Assembly (NCBI GenBank): GCA_028288705.1
Contig: JAQBNH010000003.1
Span: forward strand, 174,655 to 238,654
Reading direction: 5' to 3'
DNA: 64,000 nt
Origin: Ferruginibacter sp.
Lineage (GTDB): Bacteria > Bacteroidota > Bacteroidia > Chitinophagales > Chitinophagaceae
Shown here in pieces: positions 26,828 through 35,114 of the stretch (position 1 is the first letter of the stretch; each line of letters starts with the position of its first letter). A model generated the notes under the pieces. It was not told the origin of the DNA, searched no databases, and worked only from the letters and a program-made list of their open reading frames with translations. A program made the translations under genes and the position numbers.

Positions 26828-27109
26828 CTATTTCACCACCACTTCCTTGATCGTTTTTTCGCCGAGCGCTTCATTCACGCGCTGGATGATCATCTCTTTC
26901 TGGTAAAGCAGTTCATTTTTTAAAGGTGCCACTGAAGAAGTAATGAACAGCGTACTGCCGATCACCTGGATCTTATCTGTATATTTTGCCACAGTTTTCC
27001 CCATGATCTTTTCCCATACATCTTCGATCTGCATCGCTTGCATACCCGTCTTCAATTTGCTCTTGCTCAGAAACTGCTGCATGGCTTCCCCGATAGACAT
27101 TTCTCCCAT
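26828..27109 (-). CDS. dciA: DUF721/DciA-like protein
   Basis: 93 aa, DUF721 domain. DciA is the replicative helicase-associated factor of bacteria that lack DnaC/DnaI. Visible pattern: VWEKIMGKTVAKYTDKIQVIGSTLFITSSVAPLKNELLY, the classic DUF721 core. It follows recF by 15 bases on the same strand, so both are probably one transcript. Its end is 1 base from the convergent TraB/GumN gene. Confidence 0.85.
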   Translation of the reverse strand: MGEMSIGEAMQQFLSKSKLKTGMQAMQIEDVWEKIMGKTVAKYTDKIQVIGSTLFITSSVAPLKNELLYQKEMIIQRVNEALGEKTIKEVVVK

Positions 27110-27124
27110 AGCTCAAAGGTAATT

Positions 27125-28207
27125 TTATAAAGCGATTATCTGGCCTTCCACCTGCAATTTAGCAAAAGCCGTTTCCAGCCTTTCGCGGTGCGTATCGGTG
27201 ATAAAAACCTGGCCATTATTTTCGTTGCATACCCAATTCAGCAAATGATGCATCCGCTGATCATCGAGTTTTTCAAACACATCATCTAGCAACAATAACG
27301 GGGGAAAAGATTTATACTTTTTAATCAATTGATATTCCGCCAGTTTCAAAGCAAACAACAGGCTCTTTCGCTGACCCTGCGATGCAATGCTTTTGAATAC
27401 CTGCCCGTTCAGTTCAAAACTGATGTCATCTTTATGAATACCCGAGTTGGTGCGTTGCAATATCCTGTCTTTGTCGCGGTTTTGTTTGAAGAGATCTTTC
27501 AAAGGCAGTTGCTGCAATTGCGTTTCGTAACTAAATTTCACCGTTTCGGTATGCGCGGCCAGACGATGGTAAAAATCCTGCACTAAAGGAATAAGTTCTT
27601 CTGTAAATGAACGGCGTTTTTCGAAAATATAATTGGCCGGACCAATCATCTGTTCGTCCAGGATCTCTAATAGCGCTTCGTCCGTGCGGCCTTGTTCTGC
27701 AAACCTTTTGAGCAGGCTGTTCCTTTGTTGCAATACTTTATTGTAGATGATCAGTTGTTGCAGGTAAGTAATATCCAACTGGCTGATCAGCGTATCCAGA
27801 AATTTGCGCCTGCCTTCGCTACCGCCGATGATGATCTGGATATCGTCGGGCGCAATGATCACCGCGGGCAGTAGGCCGATATGCTGCGAAAACTTTTCGT
27901 AGCCGGCATCATTTAAGAAAAACTCTTTTTTACTGCTGCCGCGGTGAATACATACCACTTTTTGAGCGGTATCATCCTGTTGAAAATAAGCCTCCAGCCG
28001 AAAACCGTCTTTTTCAAAATTGATATTCATCTGGTCTGTTCCCGCGAAATAACTTTTTGTAAAACAGCAGTAATAGATCGCATCCAGCAGGTTGGTTTTC
28101 CCATGCCCGTTTAACCCGCAGATGCCGATGACCTTTTGGTTGAAATCAAATGAGGAAAATTCGTAATTCTTGAAATGGGTAAGTATGATCTTGGAAAGCT
28201 GGAGCAT
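27125..28207 (-). CDS. recF: DNA replication and repair protein RecF
   Basis: 360 aa from the ATG at 28207 (MLQLSKIILTHFKNYE); the longer frame to 28333 crosses the pdhA promoter on the other strand and is rejected. SMC-like ATPase: Walker A GLNGHGKTNLLDAIYY (about 33-48), signature SQGQRKSLLFALKLAE and Walker B LLLDDVFEKLD near the end. RecF loads RecA with RecO and RecR at gaps. It precedes dciA in the same operon; recF is usually beside dnaN and gyrB in other bacteria, but here it is with dciA. Confidence 0.95.
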   Translation of the reverse strand: MLQLSKIILTHFKNYEFSSFDFNQKVIGICGLNGHGKTNLLDAIYYCCFTKSYFAGTDQMNINFEKDGFRLEAYFQQDDTAQKVVCIHRGSSKKEFFLNDAGYEKFSQHIGLLPAVIIAPDDIQIIIGGSEGRRKFLDTLISQLDITYLQQLIIYNKVLQQRNSLLKRFAEQGRTDEALLEILDEQMIGPANYIFEKRRSFTEELIPLVQDFYHRLAAHTETVKFSYETQLQQLPLKDLFKQNRDKDRILQRTNSGIHKDDISFELNGQVFKSIASQGQRKSLLFALKLAEYQLIKKYKSFPPLLLLDDVFEKLDDQRMHHLLNWVCNENNGQVFITDTHRERLETAFAKLQVEGQIIAL

Positions 28208-28296
28208 CTGGACTGCAAGATAAACATTGCCGGGCTGGGCAAAAAACCGAAATAGCTGCACGCGTATAAACTTGGTCGGTTTTAGCATTTCTCCCT

Positions 28297-28304
28297 TATA
28301 TTTG
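28297..28304 (+). promoter_or_regulatory. -7 promoter element for pdhA
   Basis: TATATTTG, full match to TAnnTTTG; TTG at 28272-28274 lies 22 bases upstream as possible -33. The start codon at 28324 is 19 bases after the box. Confidence 0.55.
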
Positions 28305-28323
28305 CACCCTAAATTTTCCAGTT

Positions 28324-29316
28324 TTGGCAACAAAATTTTCTAAAGAAACTTATGTATACTGGTATGAACTGATGCTGTTATTGCGCCGGTTCGAAGAAAA
28401 GACCGGTCAGTTGTATGGCATGCAGAAGATTCGTGGCTTTTGTCACCTCTACATCGGGCAGGAAGCGCTTGCTGCAGGTTGTATGACCGCTACAAATCCC
28501 GACGACAAATTTATTACTGCTTACCGTGATCATGCGCTTGCGATCGCAAAAGGTGTATCTGCAAAAAGCTGTATGGCGGAATTGTATGGTAAAGCCACAG
28601 GTTGCAGTAAAGGAAAGGGTGGAAGCATGCACTTTTTTGGTGTAAAAGAAAATTTCTTTGGAGGACATGGTATCGTTGGTGCGCAGATTGGTACGGGAGC
28701 CGGTTTGGCTTTCGCAGAAAAATATAAAGGCACGCAGAATGTGGTGCTTTGTTTTTTTGGCGATGGTGCGGCCCGCCAGGGAATGTTGCATGAGGCATTT
28801 AATATGGCGATGCTTTGGGATCTTCCTGTTGTGTTTATTTGTGAGAATAATCATTACGCGATGGGTACTTCGGTAGCCCGTACGAGTAAGGTGTTGGATA
28901 TTTACAAACTGGCTGATGCCTACGAAATGCCGGCTGATGCGGTGGATGGTATGAGTCCGGAGGAAGTACACAATGCTATTTTACGTGCTGCCAACCGGGC
29001 ACGTGAAAAAGGCGGACCTACCTTATTGGAAATTAAAACATACCGTTATAAAGGTCACAGTATGAGTGACCCACAAAAATATCGTACCAAGGAAGAACTC
29101 GAAGAATACAAGGAGAAAGATCCGATTGAGCACGTATTGAAAGTGTTGAAAACAGTTCATAATTTCAGTGATGCTGAGGTGGAAGTGATCAATGAGCGCG
29201 TTCGGAAAGAAGTAGAGGAGAGCGTTCAGTTTGCAGAAGAAAGTCCATGGCCGAATGACGATGAATTGTTGAAAGACGTGTATGTGCAGGAAGACTATCC
29301 GTTTATTGTTGATTAA
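28324..29316 (+). CDS. pdhA: Pyruvate dehydrogenase E1 component, alpha subunit
   Basis: 330 aa. The only start that gives a complete E1-alpha N-terminus (residues up to KETYVYWYELM) is the TTG at 28324; the next ATG is 16 codons inside. The ThDP-binding motif runs from GDGAARQG to ENNHYAMGT, and the glycine-rich HGIVGAQIGTGAG is present. It catalyses decarboxylation of pyruvate with PdhB (encoded 4.4 kb upstream). A full -7 box (TATATTTG, 28297-28304) lies 19 bases ahead. The lipoate for the E2 partner would be attached by the lplA product. Confidence 0.95.
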   Translation: MATKFSKETYVYWYELMLLLRRFEEKTGQLYGMQKIRGFCHLYIGQEALAAGCMTATNPDDKFITAYRDHALAIAKGVSAKSCMAELYGKATGCSKGKGGSMHFFGVKENFFGGHGIVGAQIGTGAGLAFAEKYKGTQNVVLCFFGDGAARQGMLHEAFNMAMLWDLPVVFICENNHYAMGTSVARTSKVLDIYKLADAYEMPADAVDGMSPEEVHNAILRAANRAREKGGPTLLEIKTYRYKGHSMSDPQKYRTKEELEEYKEKDPIEHVLKVLKTVHNFSDAEVEVINERVRKEVEESVQFAEESPWPNDDELLKDVYVQEDYPFIVD

Positions 29317-29375
29317 AAAACCAAACTAACTGTCGCTAAGCGCCGGTAACTATTTACATAAATTTAAAAATTAAA

Positions 29376-30107
29376 ATGGCAGAGAAGAACGTAGTAATCA
29401 CATCAGAAGGTCAACAAGATGATGCACTACAAAAAGCAAGGGGTTTTTGGGCAAACTACAGTAAACCTATTATCTACATCGGCAGTGCGATCATCCTAGC
29501 TATTGCAGGTTGGTTTGGCTACCAGACTTTCATCAAAGAACCTAAAGAGAAAAAAGCAAGTGAATTAATATTCCCTGCAGAGAATCTTTTTGATAAAATG
29601 GCAACAACCGGTTTCAGCAAAGATTCTGTTAACCTGGTATTGAACGGCGGCACAACTGCGGATGGTACGAACATCACCGGTTTATTAAAGATCATCAGCG
29701 GACAAGGCGGAACAGCTGCGGCTAACCGTGCAAGTTATATGGTTGGTGCAAGCTACCTCCACATTAAAGAGTTCGATAAAGCAATAAAATACCTGAAAGA
29801 TTTTGACGGCAACGGCGCATCGCAGATCGAGTCCAACAAATACATCATGCTGGGTCATGCCTACGCTGAACAAAAGAAAACAGACGATGCACTGTCTAAT
29901 TATAAGAAAGCTGCTGAAGTAAATGATAAAGACGGAACCTTATCTGCTGCTGCTTTGGCCATTGCTGCCAGTTATGCTGATGCAACAGGGAAGTCAAAAG
30001 AAGCAAAAGATCTGTATATAAAATTAAAAGACAAGTATCCAACTACGCCGTCAGTAATGAATGGTGACGTTGATAAATATCTTGCACGCCTGGGCGAGTT
30101 AAACTAA
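29376..30107 (+). CDS. Membrane-anchored TPR protein (YfgM-like)
   Basis: 243 aa: a short cytosolic N-terminus, one transmembrane helix (about residues 31-51, PIIYIGSAIILAIAGWFGYQTF) and a periplasmic region with three TPR-like helical pairs (about 130-230). This layout is like the ancillary SecYEG subunit YfgM. It probably binds periplasmic proteins or chaperones. It sits between pdhA and ribH and may be in one transcript with ribH, whose start is 20 bases after. Confidence 0.72.
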   Translation: MAEKNVVITSEGQQDDALQKARGFWANYSKPIIYIGSAIILAIAGWFGYQTFIKEPKEKKASELIFPAENLFDKMATTGFSKDSVNLVLNGGTTADGTNITGLLKIISGQGGTAAANRASYMVGASYLHIKEFDKAIKYLKDFDGNGASQIESNKYIMLGHAYAEQKKTDDALSNYKKAAEVNDKDGTLSAAALAIAASYADATGKSKEAKDLYIKLKDKYPTTPSVMNGDVDKYLARLGELN

Positions 30108-30127
30108 GCAGGTAGAAAATATACGCT

Positions 30128-30622
30128 ATGGCGATCAGTTCAACTGAAATATCGAATACAGCAGGCATTCTTCTAAAAAAGGATGCCTGTGTTGTTATTG
30201 TGCGGACAGAGTGGAACGCACATGTGGTGGACTTACTCGAAGAAGGCTGTAAAAAAGTCCTCGACGAGAAAGGCATCAAGTATGAAATCCTGTTGGTTCC
30301 GGGGGCCTTCGAGATCGGCTTCGCCATAAAAAAATACTGGGAAATTCAGCAGTACAAACCAGGTAAGCCTGATGCTTTTATTGCGCTGGGCTGTGTTATC
30401 CGCGGCGATACGCCCCATTTTGAATATGTATGCCAGGCGGTTACAGATGCCGTCGTAACACTCAATTTGCAACTTCCTGTGCCCACCATTTTCGGTGTGA
30501 TCACCGTAAACGATCAGATGCAGGCAGACGAGCGAACCGGTGGCCGCCATGGACACAAAGGAGAAGAAGCTGCAGCCACTGCCCTTAAGATGATCGCTTT
30601 GTCGCGTTCTTTTACAAACTAA
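30128..30622 (+). CDS. ribH: 6,7-Dimethyl-8-ribityllumazine synthase
   Basis: 164 aa. It joins 5-amino-6-ribitylaminouracil and 3,4-dihydroxy-2-butanone 4-phosphate in riboflavin biosynthesis. Family motifs: RTEWNAHVV (substrate), VPGAFEIGFAIKK, ALGCVIRGDTPHFEYVC and FGVITVNDQMQADERTGG; the conserved His in DTPHFEYV is the proposed catalytic residue. A standard-length, complete gene; other rib genes are not in the window. Confidence 0.95.
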   Translation: MAISSTEISNTAGILLKKDACVVIVRTEWNAHVVDLLEEGCKKVLDEKGIKYEILLVPGAFEIGFAIKKYWEIQQYKPGKPDAFIALGCVIRGDTPHFEYVCQAVTDAVVTLNLQLPVPTIFGVITVNDQMQADERTGGRHGHKGEEAAATALKMIALSRSFTN

Positions 30623-30626
30623 TTTT

Positions 30627-31349
30627 ATGCGCGTCCAGCTTTTTATTCCATGTTTTGTAGACCAGGTTTATCCGCAAACGGCATTTAACATGGTAAAGGT
30701 TTTGGAAAAAGCCTGCTGCGATGTGCAATACAATACCAACCAGACCTGTTGCGGCCAGCCGGCTTTTAACGCGGGCTTTTGGGATGAAGCGAGGTCTGTG
30801 GCCGGAAAGTTCATAAAAGATTTTGAGGGTGTTGATTACGTTGTAGCCCCCAGTGCAAGTTGTGTTGGATTTGTACGGAACTATTATCCAAAACTCTTCG
30901 AAAATTCCGAGCAGCATAATACGGTCAGGGACCTCGGGAACCGCGTGTACGAGTTTACGGAGTTTCTCACCGATGTTTTGAAGATCGATAATTTTGGCGC
31001 CGAACTCAGGAGCATAGCGACTTATCATGACAGTTGCGCAGCGCTTCGTGAGTGCAGGATTAAAACCGGACCGAGGCAATTATTGTCAAAAGTAAAAGGT
31101 TTGGAACTGGTTGAAATGGCAGATAATGAAACCTGTTGTGGTTTTGGTGGAACCTTTTCCGTAAAATTTGAACCGATCTCTATTGGCATGGCCGAACAAA
31201 AACTCACACATGCGATGGCCACCGGCGCATCCACAATTATCTCGACAGATTTAAGTTGCCTGATGCAACTGGATGGTGTGATCAGGAAGAAAGAACTACC
31301 CCTTACAACGATGCATATAGCCGATGTGCTGGCAAGTGGCTGGGAATAA
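30627..31349 (+). CDS. LutA/LldE-type (Fe-S)-binding protein
   Basis: 240 aa, two CCG domains: NQTCCGQPAFNAGF (about 46-59) and NETCCGFGGTFSV (about 168-180), plus the Cys in HDSCAALRE. These bind a 4Fe-4S cluster or haem-like cofactor in lactate or glycolate oxidation complexes. In LutABC the other subunits (an Fe-S flavoprotein pair) should be next to it, but ribH is upstream and a terminator downstream, so LutB and LutC are missing locally. Function as lactate-utilisation subunit is therefore only likely by family. Confidence 0.82.
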   Translation: MRVQLFIPCFVDQVYPQTAFNMVKVLEKACCDVQYNTNQTCCGQPAFNAGFWDEARSVAGKFIKDFEGVDYVVAPSASCVGFVRNYYPKLFENSEQHNTVRDLGNRVYEFTEFLTDVLKIDNFGAELRSIATYHDSCAALRECRIKTGPRQLLSKVKGLELVEMADNETCCGFGGTFSVKFEPISIGMAEQKLTHAMATGASTIISTDLSCLMQLDGVIRKKELPLTTMHIADVLASGWE

Positions 31350-31374
31350 ATCAGTTATTTCCTCCCGATAGTGC

Positions 31375-31396
31375 TGTCCCCGAAAGGGGCTTTTTT
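31375..31396 (+). terminator. Weak terminator after the LutA-like gene
   Basis: 4-bp cccc/gggg stem with a GAAA loop, a possible extra pair across a bulge, then six T residues. Confidence 0.4.
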
Positions 31397-31541
31397 ATGC
31401 CTGTTCCTTGCCAATTGTTTCGCTTCGCCGATTCCCTAAACATAAGTCTTAAATTATTCATAAAACCGGCGACACTCATTGTTCGTATGTGAAGTAGGAT
31501 GCTATCCTGTAAAACAATTTTTAACACGAAAATTCTTCATT

Positions 31542-32243
31542 ATGCCAACACAAAAATCAACTGACAATCAGCTTGAGCTCTTGACTGAAAGTCCGTCCAC
31601 ACAGGTTTCCCGCCGAAAATTCCTCGGCTATGTGGGCCTTTCTTCTGCATTATTGGCTACCGTAGCCACATCATGCGATAAAAACGATGACAACGATGGC
31701 CGGGTGAACCTCGGAAGCGGCGATATCGGGATCTTAAACTATGCTTATGCTCTGGAACAACTGGAAGCAGCATTTTACACAAAAGTGATTTCCTCACTGT
31801 ATTCGGGCATCACCGCTACTGAACAAGCTTATCTCACAGACATCCGTGATCATGAAGTTGCTCACCGTGAGTTCTTCAAAGCTGCTCTTGGAAGTTCTGC
31901 AATTCCTGCATTGGAAGTAAATTTCTCTTCAATTGATTTTGGTAACCGTGCAAGTGTTCTTGGTGCTGCTAAAGCATTTGAAGACCTTGGTGTAGCCGCT
32001 TACAATGGTGCGGGTAAATTAATCGTGAGCCCGGATTACCTGTTGCTCGCCGGTAAGATCGTTTCTGTTGAAGCCCGTCATGCGGCGCTGATTCGTGACC
32101 TGATCTCCAATGGTTCTTTTGCTGATAATACTGTTATCGATGCAAACGGCCTGGATATGCAAAAAGCTCCTTCTGAAGTATTAGCTGCAGCAGGAACTTA
32201 CATTGTAACCCCAATTAACGCAAGTAATTTACCAACCTCTTAA
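31542..32243 (+). CDS. Tat-exported ferritin-like protein, possible lipoprotein
   Basis: 233 aa from the ATG at 31542. The N-terminus has a twin-arginine signal, Ser-Arg-Arg-Lys-Phe-Leu at about residues 22-27, then a hydrophobic helix ending in ATSC, which could be a lipobox. The mature part is a ferritin-like four-helix domain (Ferritin_2 type): YALEQLEAAFYTKVI, IRDHEVAHREFFKAAL, FEDLGVAAYNG and SVEARHAALIR supply the Glu and His ligands of a di-iron site. It is followed 11 bases later by a second ferritin-like gene and then by tatC. It may be an envelope iron or oxygen-handling protein. Confidence 0.85.
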   Translation: MPTQKSTDNQLELLTESPSTQVSRRKFLGYVGLSSALLATVATSCDKNDDNDGRVNLGSGDIGILNYAYALEQLEAAFYTKVISSLYSGITATEQAYLTDIRDHEVAHREFFKAALGSSAIPALEVNFSSIDFGNRASVLGAAKAFEDLGVAAYNGAGKLIVSPDYLLLAGKIVSVEARHAALIRDLISNGSFADNTVIDANGLDMQKAPSEVLAAAGTYIVTPINASNLPTS

Positions 32244-32254
32244 ATTTTATCACC

Positions 32255-33148
32255 ATGAACATGCTCAATATAATTTCTGAAATAGAAAAAAGAGACCCGG
32301 AAGTTTTTGAAAAAATCAGCCCGCGTCGTAAAGCGATGAAAGAGTTCGCGAACTTCGGTGGAAAAGTTGCTTTAGCATCAATTCCTTTCGCGCTTGGTTC
32401 AATGTTTAAAAAAGCTTACGGCGGACCAACAGATGCGATCACTGATGTACTGCAATTTGCTTTAACGCTGGAATACCTCGAAGCAGAGTATTACACGACA
32501 GCACTTGCTGCACCAGGACTAACGGCTACGCTTACCGGCGCAGCACGAGGTGCGATTCAGACGATCAGCGCTCACGAAACCGCTCACGTAGCAGCTTTGA
32601 AAGCAACGTTACAGGCCTTAGGAACAACGCCGGTTGCAAAACCAACGTTTGATTTCTCTGCAGGTAGCGGACCAGGCGGACCAGGTTTAGGAAACGGACC
32701 TTTATCCGGTGCAAACAGCCCGTTTGTTAACTACGCAGTATTTCTAGCGGTAGCTCAAACATTTGAAGACACTGGTGTTCGTGCCTATAAAGGACAGGCA
32801 GGAAACCTGATAACAAACAATGATGTGCTCACAGCAGCTCTGCAGATTCATTCAGTAGAAGCAAGACATGCTTCTCATATCCGCCAGATGCGCCGTGCAA
32901 CTGGTCTTGCAGTTCCTGCAGGTGTAACCGTTAAACCATGGATTACGTTAAACCAAAGTGGTGTTGCTGCACCGTTTGATGCATATGTTCAGTCCAGTTA
33001 CAATGGTGAAGAAGTTACCAGCCAGGCGAACGTAAATATCATGACAGTTGGCGGAAATACTTTCAGTGCAGCAGCTGCATCTGAAGCATTTGATGAGCCA
33101 TTGACAAAAGCAGAAGTACTTGCGATTGTTGACGGATTTATCGTTTAA
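32255..33148 (+). CDS. Ferritin-like protein with twin-arginine signal
   Basis: 297 aa. Near the N-terminus Ser-Pro-Arg-Arg-Lys-Ala-Met-Lys (about 22-29) followed by a hydrophobic segment VALASIPFALGSMF looks like a Tat signal. The ferritin-like helices follow: LQFALTLEYLEAEYYTTAL, ISAHETAHVAALK, AQTFEDTGVRAYKG and HSVEARHASHIRQMR, with the Glu/His ligands conserved. A Gly/Pro-rich linker (about 130-150) separates helix pairs and a 60-residue C-terminal extension is added. Probably a partner of the preceding gene, in one operon. Both are probable cargo of the Tat system encoded next door. Confidence 0.85.
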   Translation: MNMLNIISEIEKRDPEVFEKISPRRKAMKEFANFGGKVALASIPFALGSMFKKAYGGPTDAITDVLQFALTLEYLEAEYYTTALAAPGLTATLTGAARGAIQTISAHETAHVAALKATLQALGTTPVAKPTFDFSAGSGPGGPGLGNGPLSGANSPFVNYAVFLAVAQTFEDTGVRAYKGQAGNLITNNDVLTAALQIHSVEARHASHIRQMRRATGLAVPAGVTVKPWITLNQSGVAAPFDAYVQSSYNGEEVTSQANVNIMTVGGNTFSAAAASEAFDEPLTKAEVLAIVDGFIV

Positions 33149-33170
33149 TTACCGGCATCCCAATTATACT

Positions 33171-33205
33171 AAATGGCTATGTGATCTGATTACATAGCCA
33201 TTTTT
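33171..33205 (+). terminator. Terminator between the ferritin-like genes and tatC
   Basis: 12-bp perfect stem (33171-33182 with 33092 plus 100 to 33203, i.e. 33192-33203), 9-nt loop and five T residues to 33205, 14 bases before the tatC ATG. Confidence 0.85.
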
Positions 33206-33218
33206 AACTCTTGACAAC

Positions 33219-34094
33219 ATGGAAAATATCATCCTCAGTAATAATAGCTTTATTGAAAAAAACCTGCGCGGCCCGTCAACCCAAAAAATGGGTATTATGG
33301 ATCACCTCGACGTCCTGCGCTGGCATCTTGTTCGTATTACCATCGCCATTTTGCTCTGCAGTATCGCGATGTTTGTGTACATCGACTGGATCTTTGACCA
33401 CATCGTTTACGCACCGGCGAAAAGTTCGTTTGTCTCTTACCGGATGCTTTGCAGCCTGGGTCATTCACTGAATATCGGCGATGCACTTTGCATGCCACCT
33501 GTAAATATTCAATTACAAGGCAACACGATCAGCGGGCCGTTTATGTCCGCCATAACCATTGCATTAACCGCCGGAATATTAATGGCGTTTCCATATATCT
33601 GCTGGGAACTTTGGAAATTTATCCGCCCTGCCTTATCAGCGAAGGAATCAAAAACAATTACTGGAAGTTTAGGTTGGGTATCGCTATGCTTCTTTAGCGG
33701 CGCAGCTTTTGGCTATTTCCTTCTGGCGCCGTTCACATTTAATTTCCTTGGAAATTACTCGCTTGGGAAGCTGGGCGCCTATGCCTACCTGCCAACGCTC
33801 GACGATTATATAAATACGCTCACCAGTATTATTTTGGGCTGTGCCATAGGATTCCAGTTACCGGTGGTGGCGTATGTACTGTCTAAAATCGGGATACTCA
33901 CGCCGCTGCTCTTGCGTAAATACCGGAAGTATGCATACGTGGTGATTCTTGTGCTGGCTGCGGTGATCACACCGTCGCCGGATTGGACCAGCCAGGCCAT
34001 CGTAACAGTGCCATTGATCCTGCTCTATGAGATTAGTATCCTGCTGTCTAAAAAGGTCGCCAATTCAAAATTAAAAGAAGCACTGGCAGATTAA
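33219..34094 (+). CDS. tatC: Sec-independent protein translocase subunit TatC
   Basis: 291 aa integral membrane protein with six transmembrane helices. It has the DHLDVLRWHLVR N-terminal signature (twin-arginine signal recognition) and a conserved loop FMSAITIALTAGILMAFPYICWELWKFIRPAL. TatC with TatA forms the translocon for folded proteins. The two genes upstream have Tat signals, so substrate and translocase are neighbours; tatA lies just downstream in the opposite direction. A terminator follows at 34115. Confidence 0.96.
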   Translation: MENIILSNNSFIEKNLRGPSTQKMGIMDHLDVLRWHLVRITIAILLCSIAMFVYIDWIFDHIVYAPAKSSFVSYRMLCSLGHSLNIGDALCMPPVNIQLQGNTISGPFMSAITIALTAGILMAFPYICWELWKFIRPALSAKESKTITGSLGWVSLCFFSGAAFGYFLLAPFTFNFLGNYSLGKLGAYAYLPTLDDYINTLTSIILGCAIGFQLPVVAYVLSKIGILTPLLLRKYRKYAYVVILVLAAVITPSPDWTSQAIVTVPLILLYEISILLSKKVANSKLKEALAD

Positions 34095-34114
34095 TCATAT
34101 CGTTAAAAATCAAC

Positions 34115-34145
34115 TAGCCGGTCTGGGAAGACCGGCTAATTTTTT
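34115..34145 (+). terminator. Terminator after tatC
   Basis: 10-bp perfect stem (34115-34124 with 34129-34138), GGGA loop, then AATTTTTT. Confidence 0.9.
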
Positions 34146-34190
34146 ATGGGTACTTCTGCAGGTAAGACAAAGGCCGGGGCCGGCAGGCAT

Positions 34191-34217
34191 AAAAAAACCG
34201 GCTCATTAAGAGCCGGT
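34191..34217 (-). terminator. Terminator after tatA
   Basis: 8-bp perfect stem (34197-34204 with 34210-34217), 5-nt loop; on the minus strand it runs into seven T residues. Confidence 0.88.
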
Positions 34218-34237
34218 AAATATGATCAGCAGAAAAA

Positions 34238-34483
34238 TTAAATTTTATCCATTGCCGGAGACACAGGAACCGGTTGAGGTTCTTTGGTGTTCATGCCTGC
34301 TTCAATCTCTGATTTCACATTTTGTTTAGCGTCGTTAAATTCACGCATTCCCTTGCCAATGCCACGCATCAGGTCCGGAATTTTCTTTCCTCCAAAAAAT
34401 AACAGCACAACTAAAATGATCAGGATCCATTCCGAGCCACCAGGCATCGAAATCAATAAGGTTGGGGAGATGATACTTAACAT
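34238..34483 (-). CDS. tatA: Twin-arginine translocase subunit TatA/TatE
   Basis: 81 aa. The typical plan: a short N-terminal transmembrane helix (GSEWILIILVVLLFFG), the FGGKKIPDLMRGIGKGMREF hinge and amphipathic helix, then a polar tail with NDAKQNVKSEIEAGM. The start at 34483 gives a longer N-terminus than usual; the second Met (12 codons in) could be the real start. No tatB is visible; Bacteroidota usually use a TatA/E-type protein only. Convergent with tatC. Confidence 0.92.
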   Translation of the reverse strand: MLSIISPTLLISMPGGSEWILIILVVLLFFGGKKIPDLMRGIGKGMREFNDAKQNVKSEIEAGMNTKEPQPVPVSPAMDKI

Positions 34484-34614
34484 AGTAAAGTTTTAAAAGT
34501 TAAAAAAGTTTTTATGAGTAAGAGCCGATAATTTTACTTTGTAGTTGATATACGAGATAATAACCCGGTGGGTTTTGCGGATGCTGAAATCATTTTAAAC
34601 TCAAATCGCAATAG

Positions 34615-35025
34615 ATGGCATACTGGCTGGTGAAATCTGAACCGTTTAAGTACAGTTGGGATCAATTTGTAAAAGACAAGAAAACAACCTGGGATGGCGT
34701 TCGCAATTATGCGGCACGCAACAACCTGCGCGATATGAAAAAAGGAGACCTCGTCTTGTTTTATCACAGCAATGAAGGGGTGGAGATCGTGGGCATCGCC
34801 AAAGTATTCAAAGAGTTTTATCCGGATCCGACGACTGATGTGGAGGCTTGGGGCGTAGTTGATCTTAAGCCGGTGCGAAAGTTAAAGCAAGCGGTAACCC
34901 TGGAACAAATTAAAAAAGAAGCAAGGCTTGCAAATATGGATCTCGTACGACTTGGCAGGCTCTCTGTTCAAACCGTAAAAGAAGATGAGTGGGCGATTGT
35001 AATGGCAATGGCCGGTGAGAAATAA
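34615..35025 (+). CDS. EVE domain-containing protein
   Basis: 136 aa. Full-length EVE domain: AYWLVKSEPFKYSWDQF start, KTTWDGVRNYAARNNLRDMKKGDLVLFYHSN, VGIAKVFKE and LKPVRKLKQAVTLEQIKKE. EVE and related PUA-like folds bind modified bases (for example 5-methylcytosine or 6-methyladenine in DNA, or modified RNA), and in bacteria some serve as anti-restriction or regulatory readers. No restriction-modification genes lie next to it, so its target is open. Confidence 0.9.
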   Translation: MAYWLVKSEPFKYSWDQFVKDKKTTWDGVRNYAARNNLRDMKKGDLVLFYHSNEGVEIVGIAKVFKEFYPDPTTDVEAWGVVDLKPVRKLKQAVTLEQIKKEARLANMDLVRLGRLSVQTVKEDEWAIVMAMAGEK

Positions 35026-35114
35026 TCCTTTACCAACGCTTTAACAAGGCGCGATGGTTACTTTGTTTATGGAAACAGGATCAATGGGTATCTCACTCAC
35101 CTTAAACAATTTCC

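Noticed and set aside
28208..28333. N-terminal extension of RecF
   Set aside because: It runs through the pdhA promoter, and RecF starts with the MLQLSKIILTHFKNYE type of sequence at 28207.
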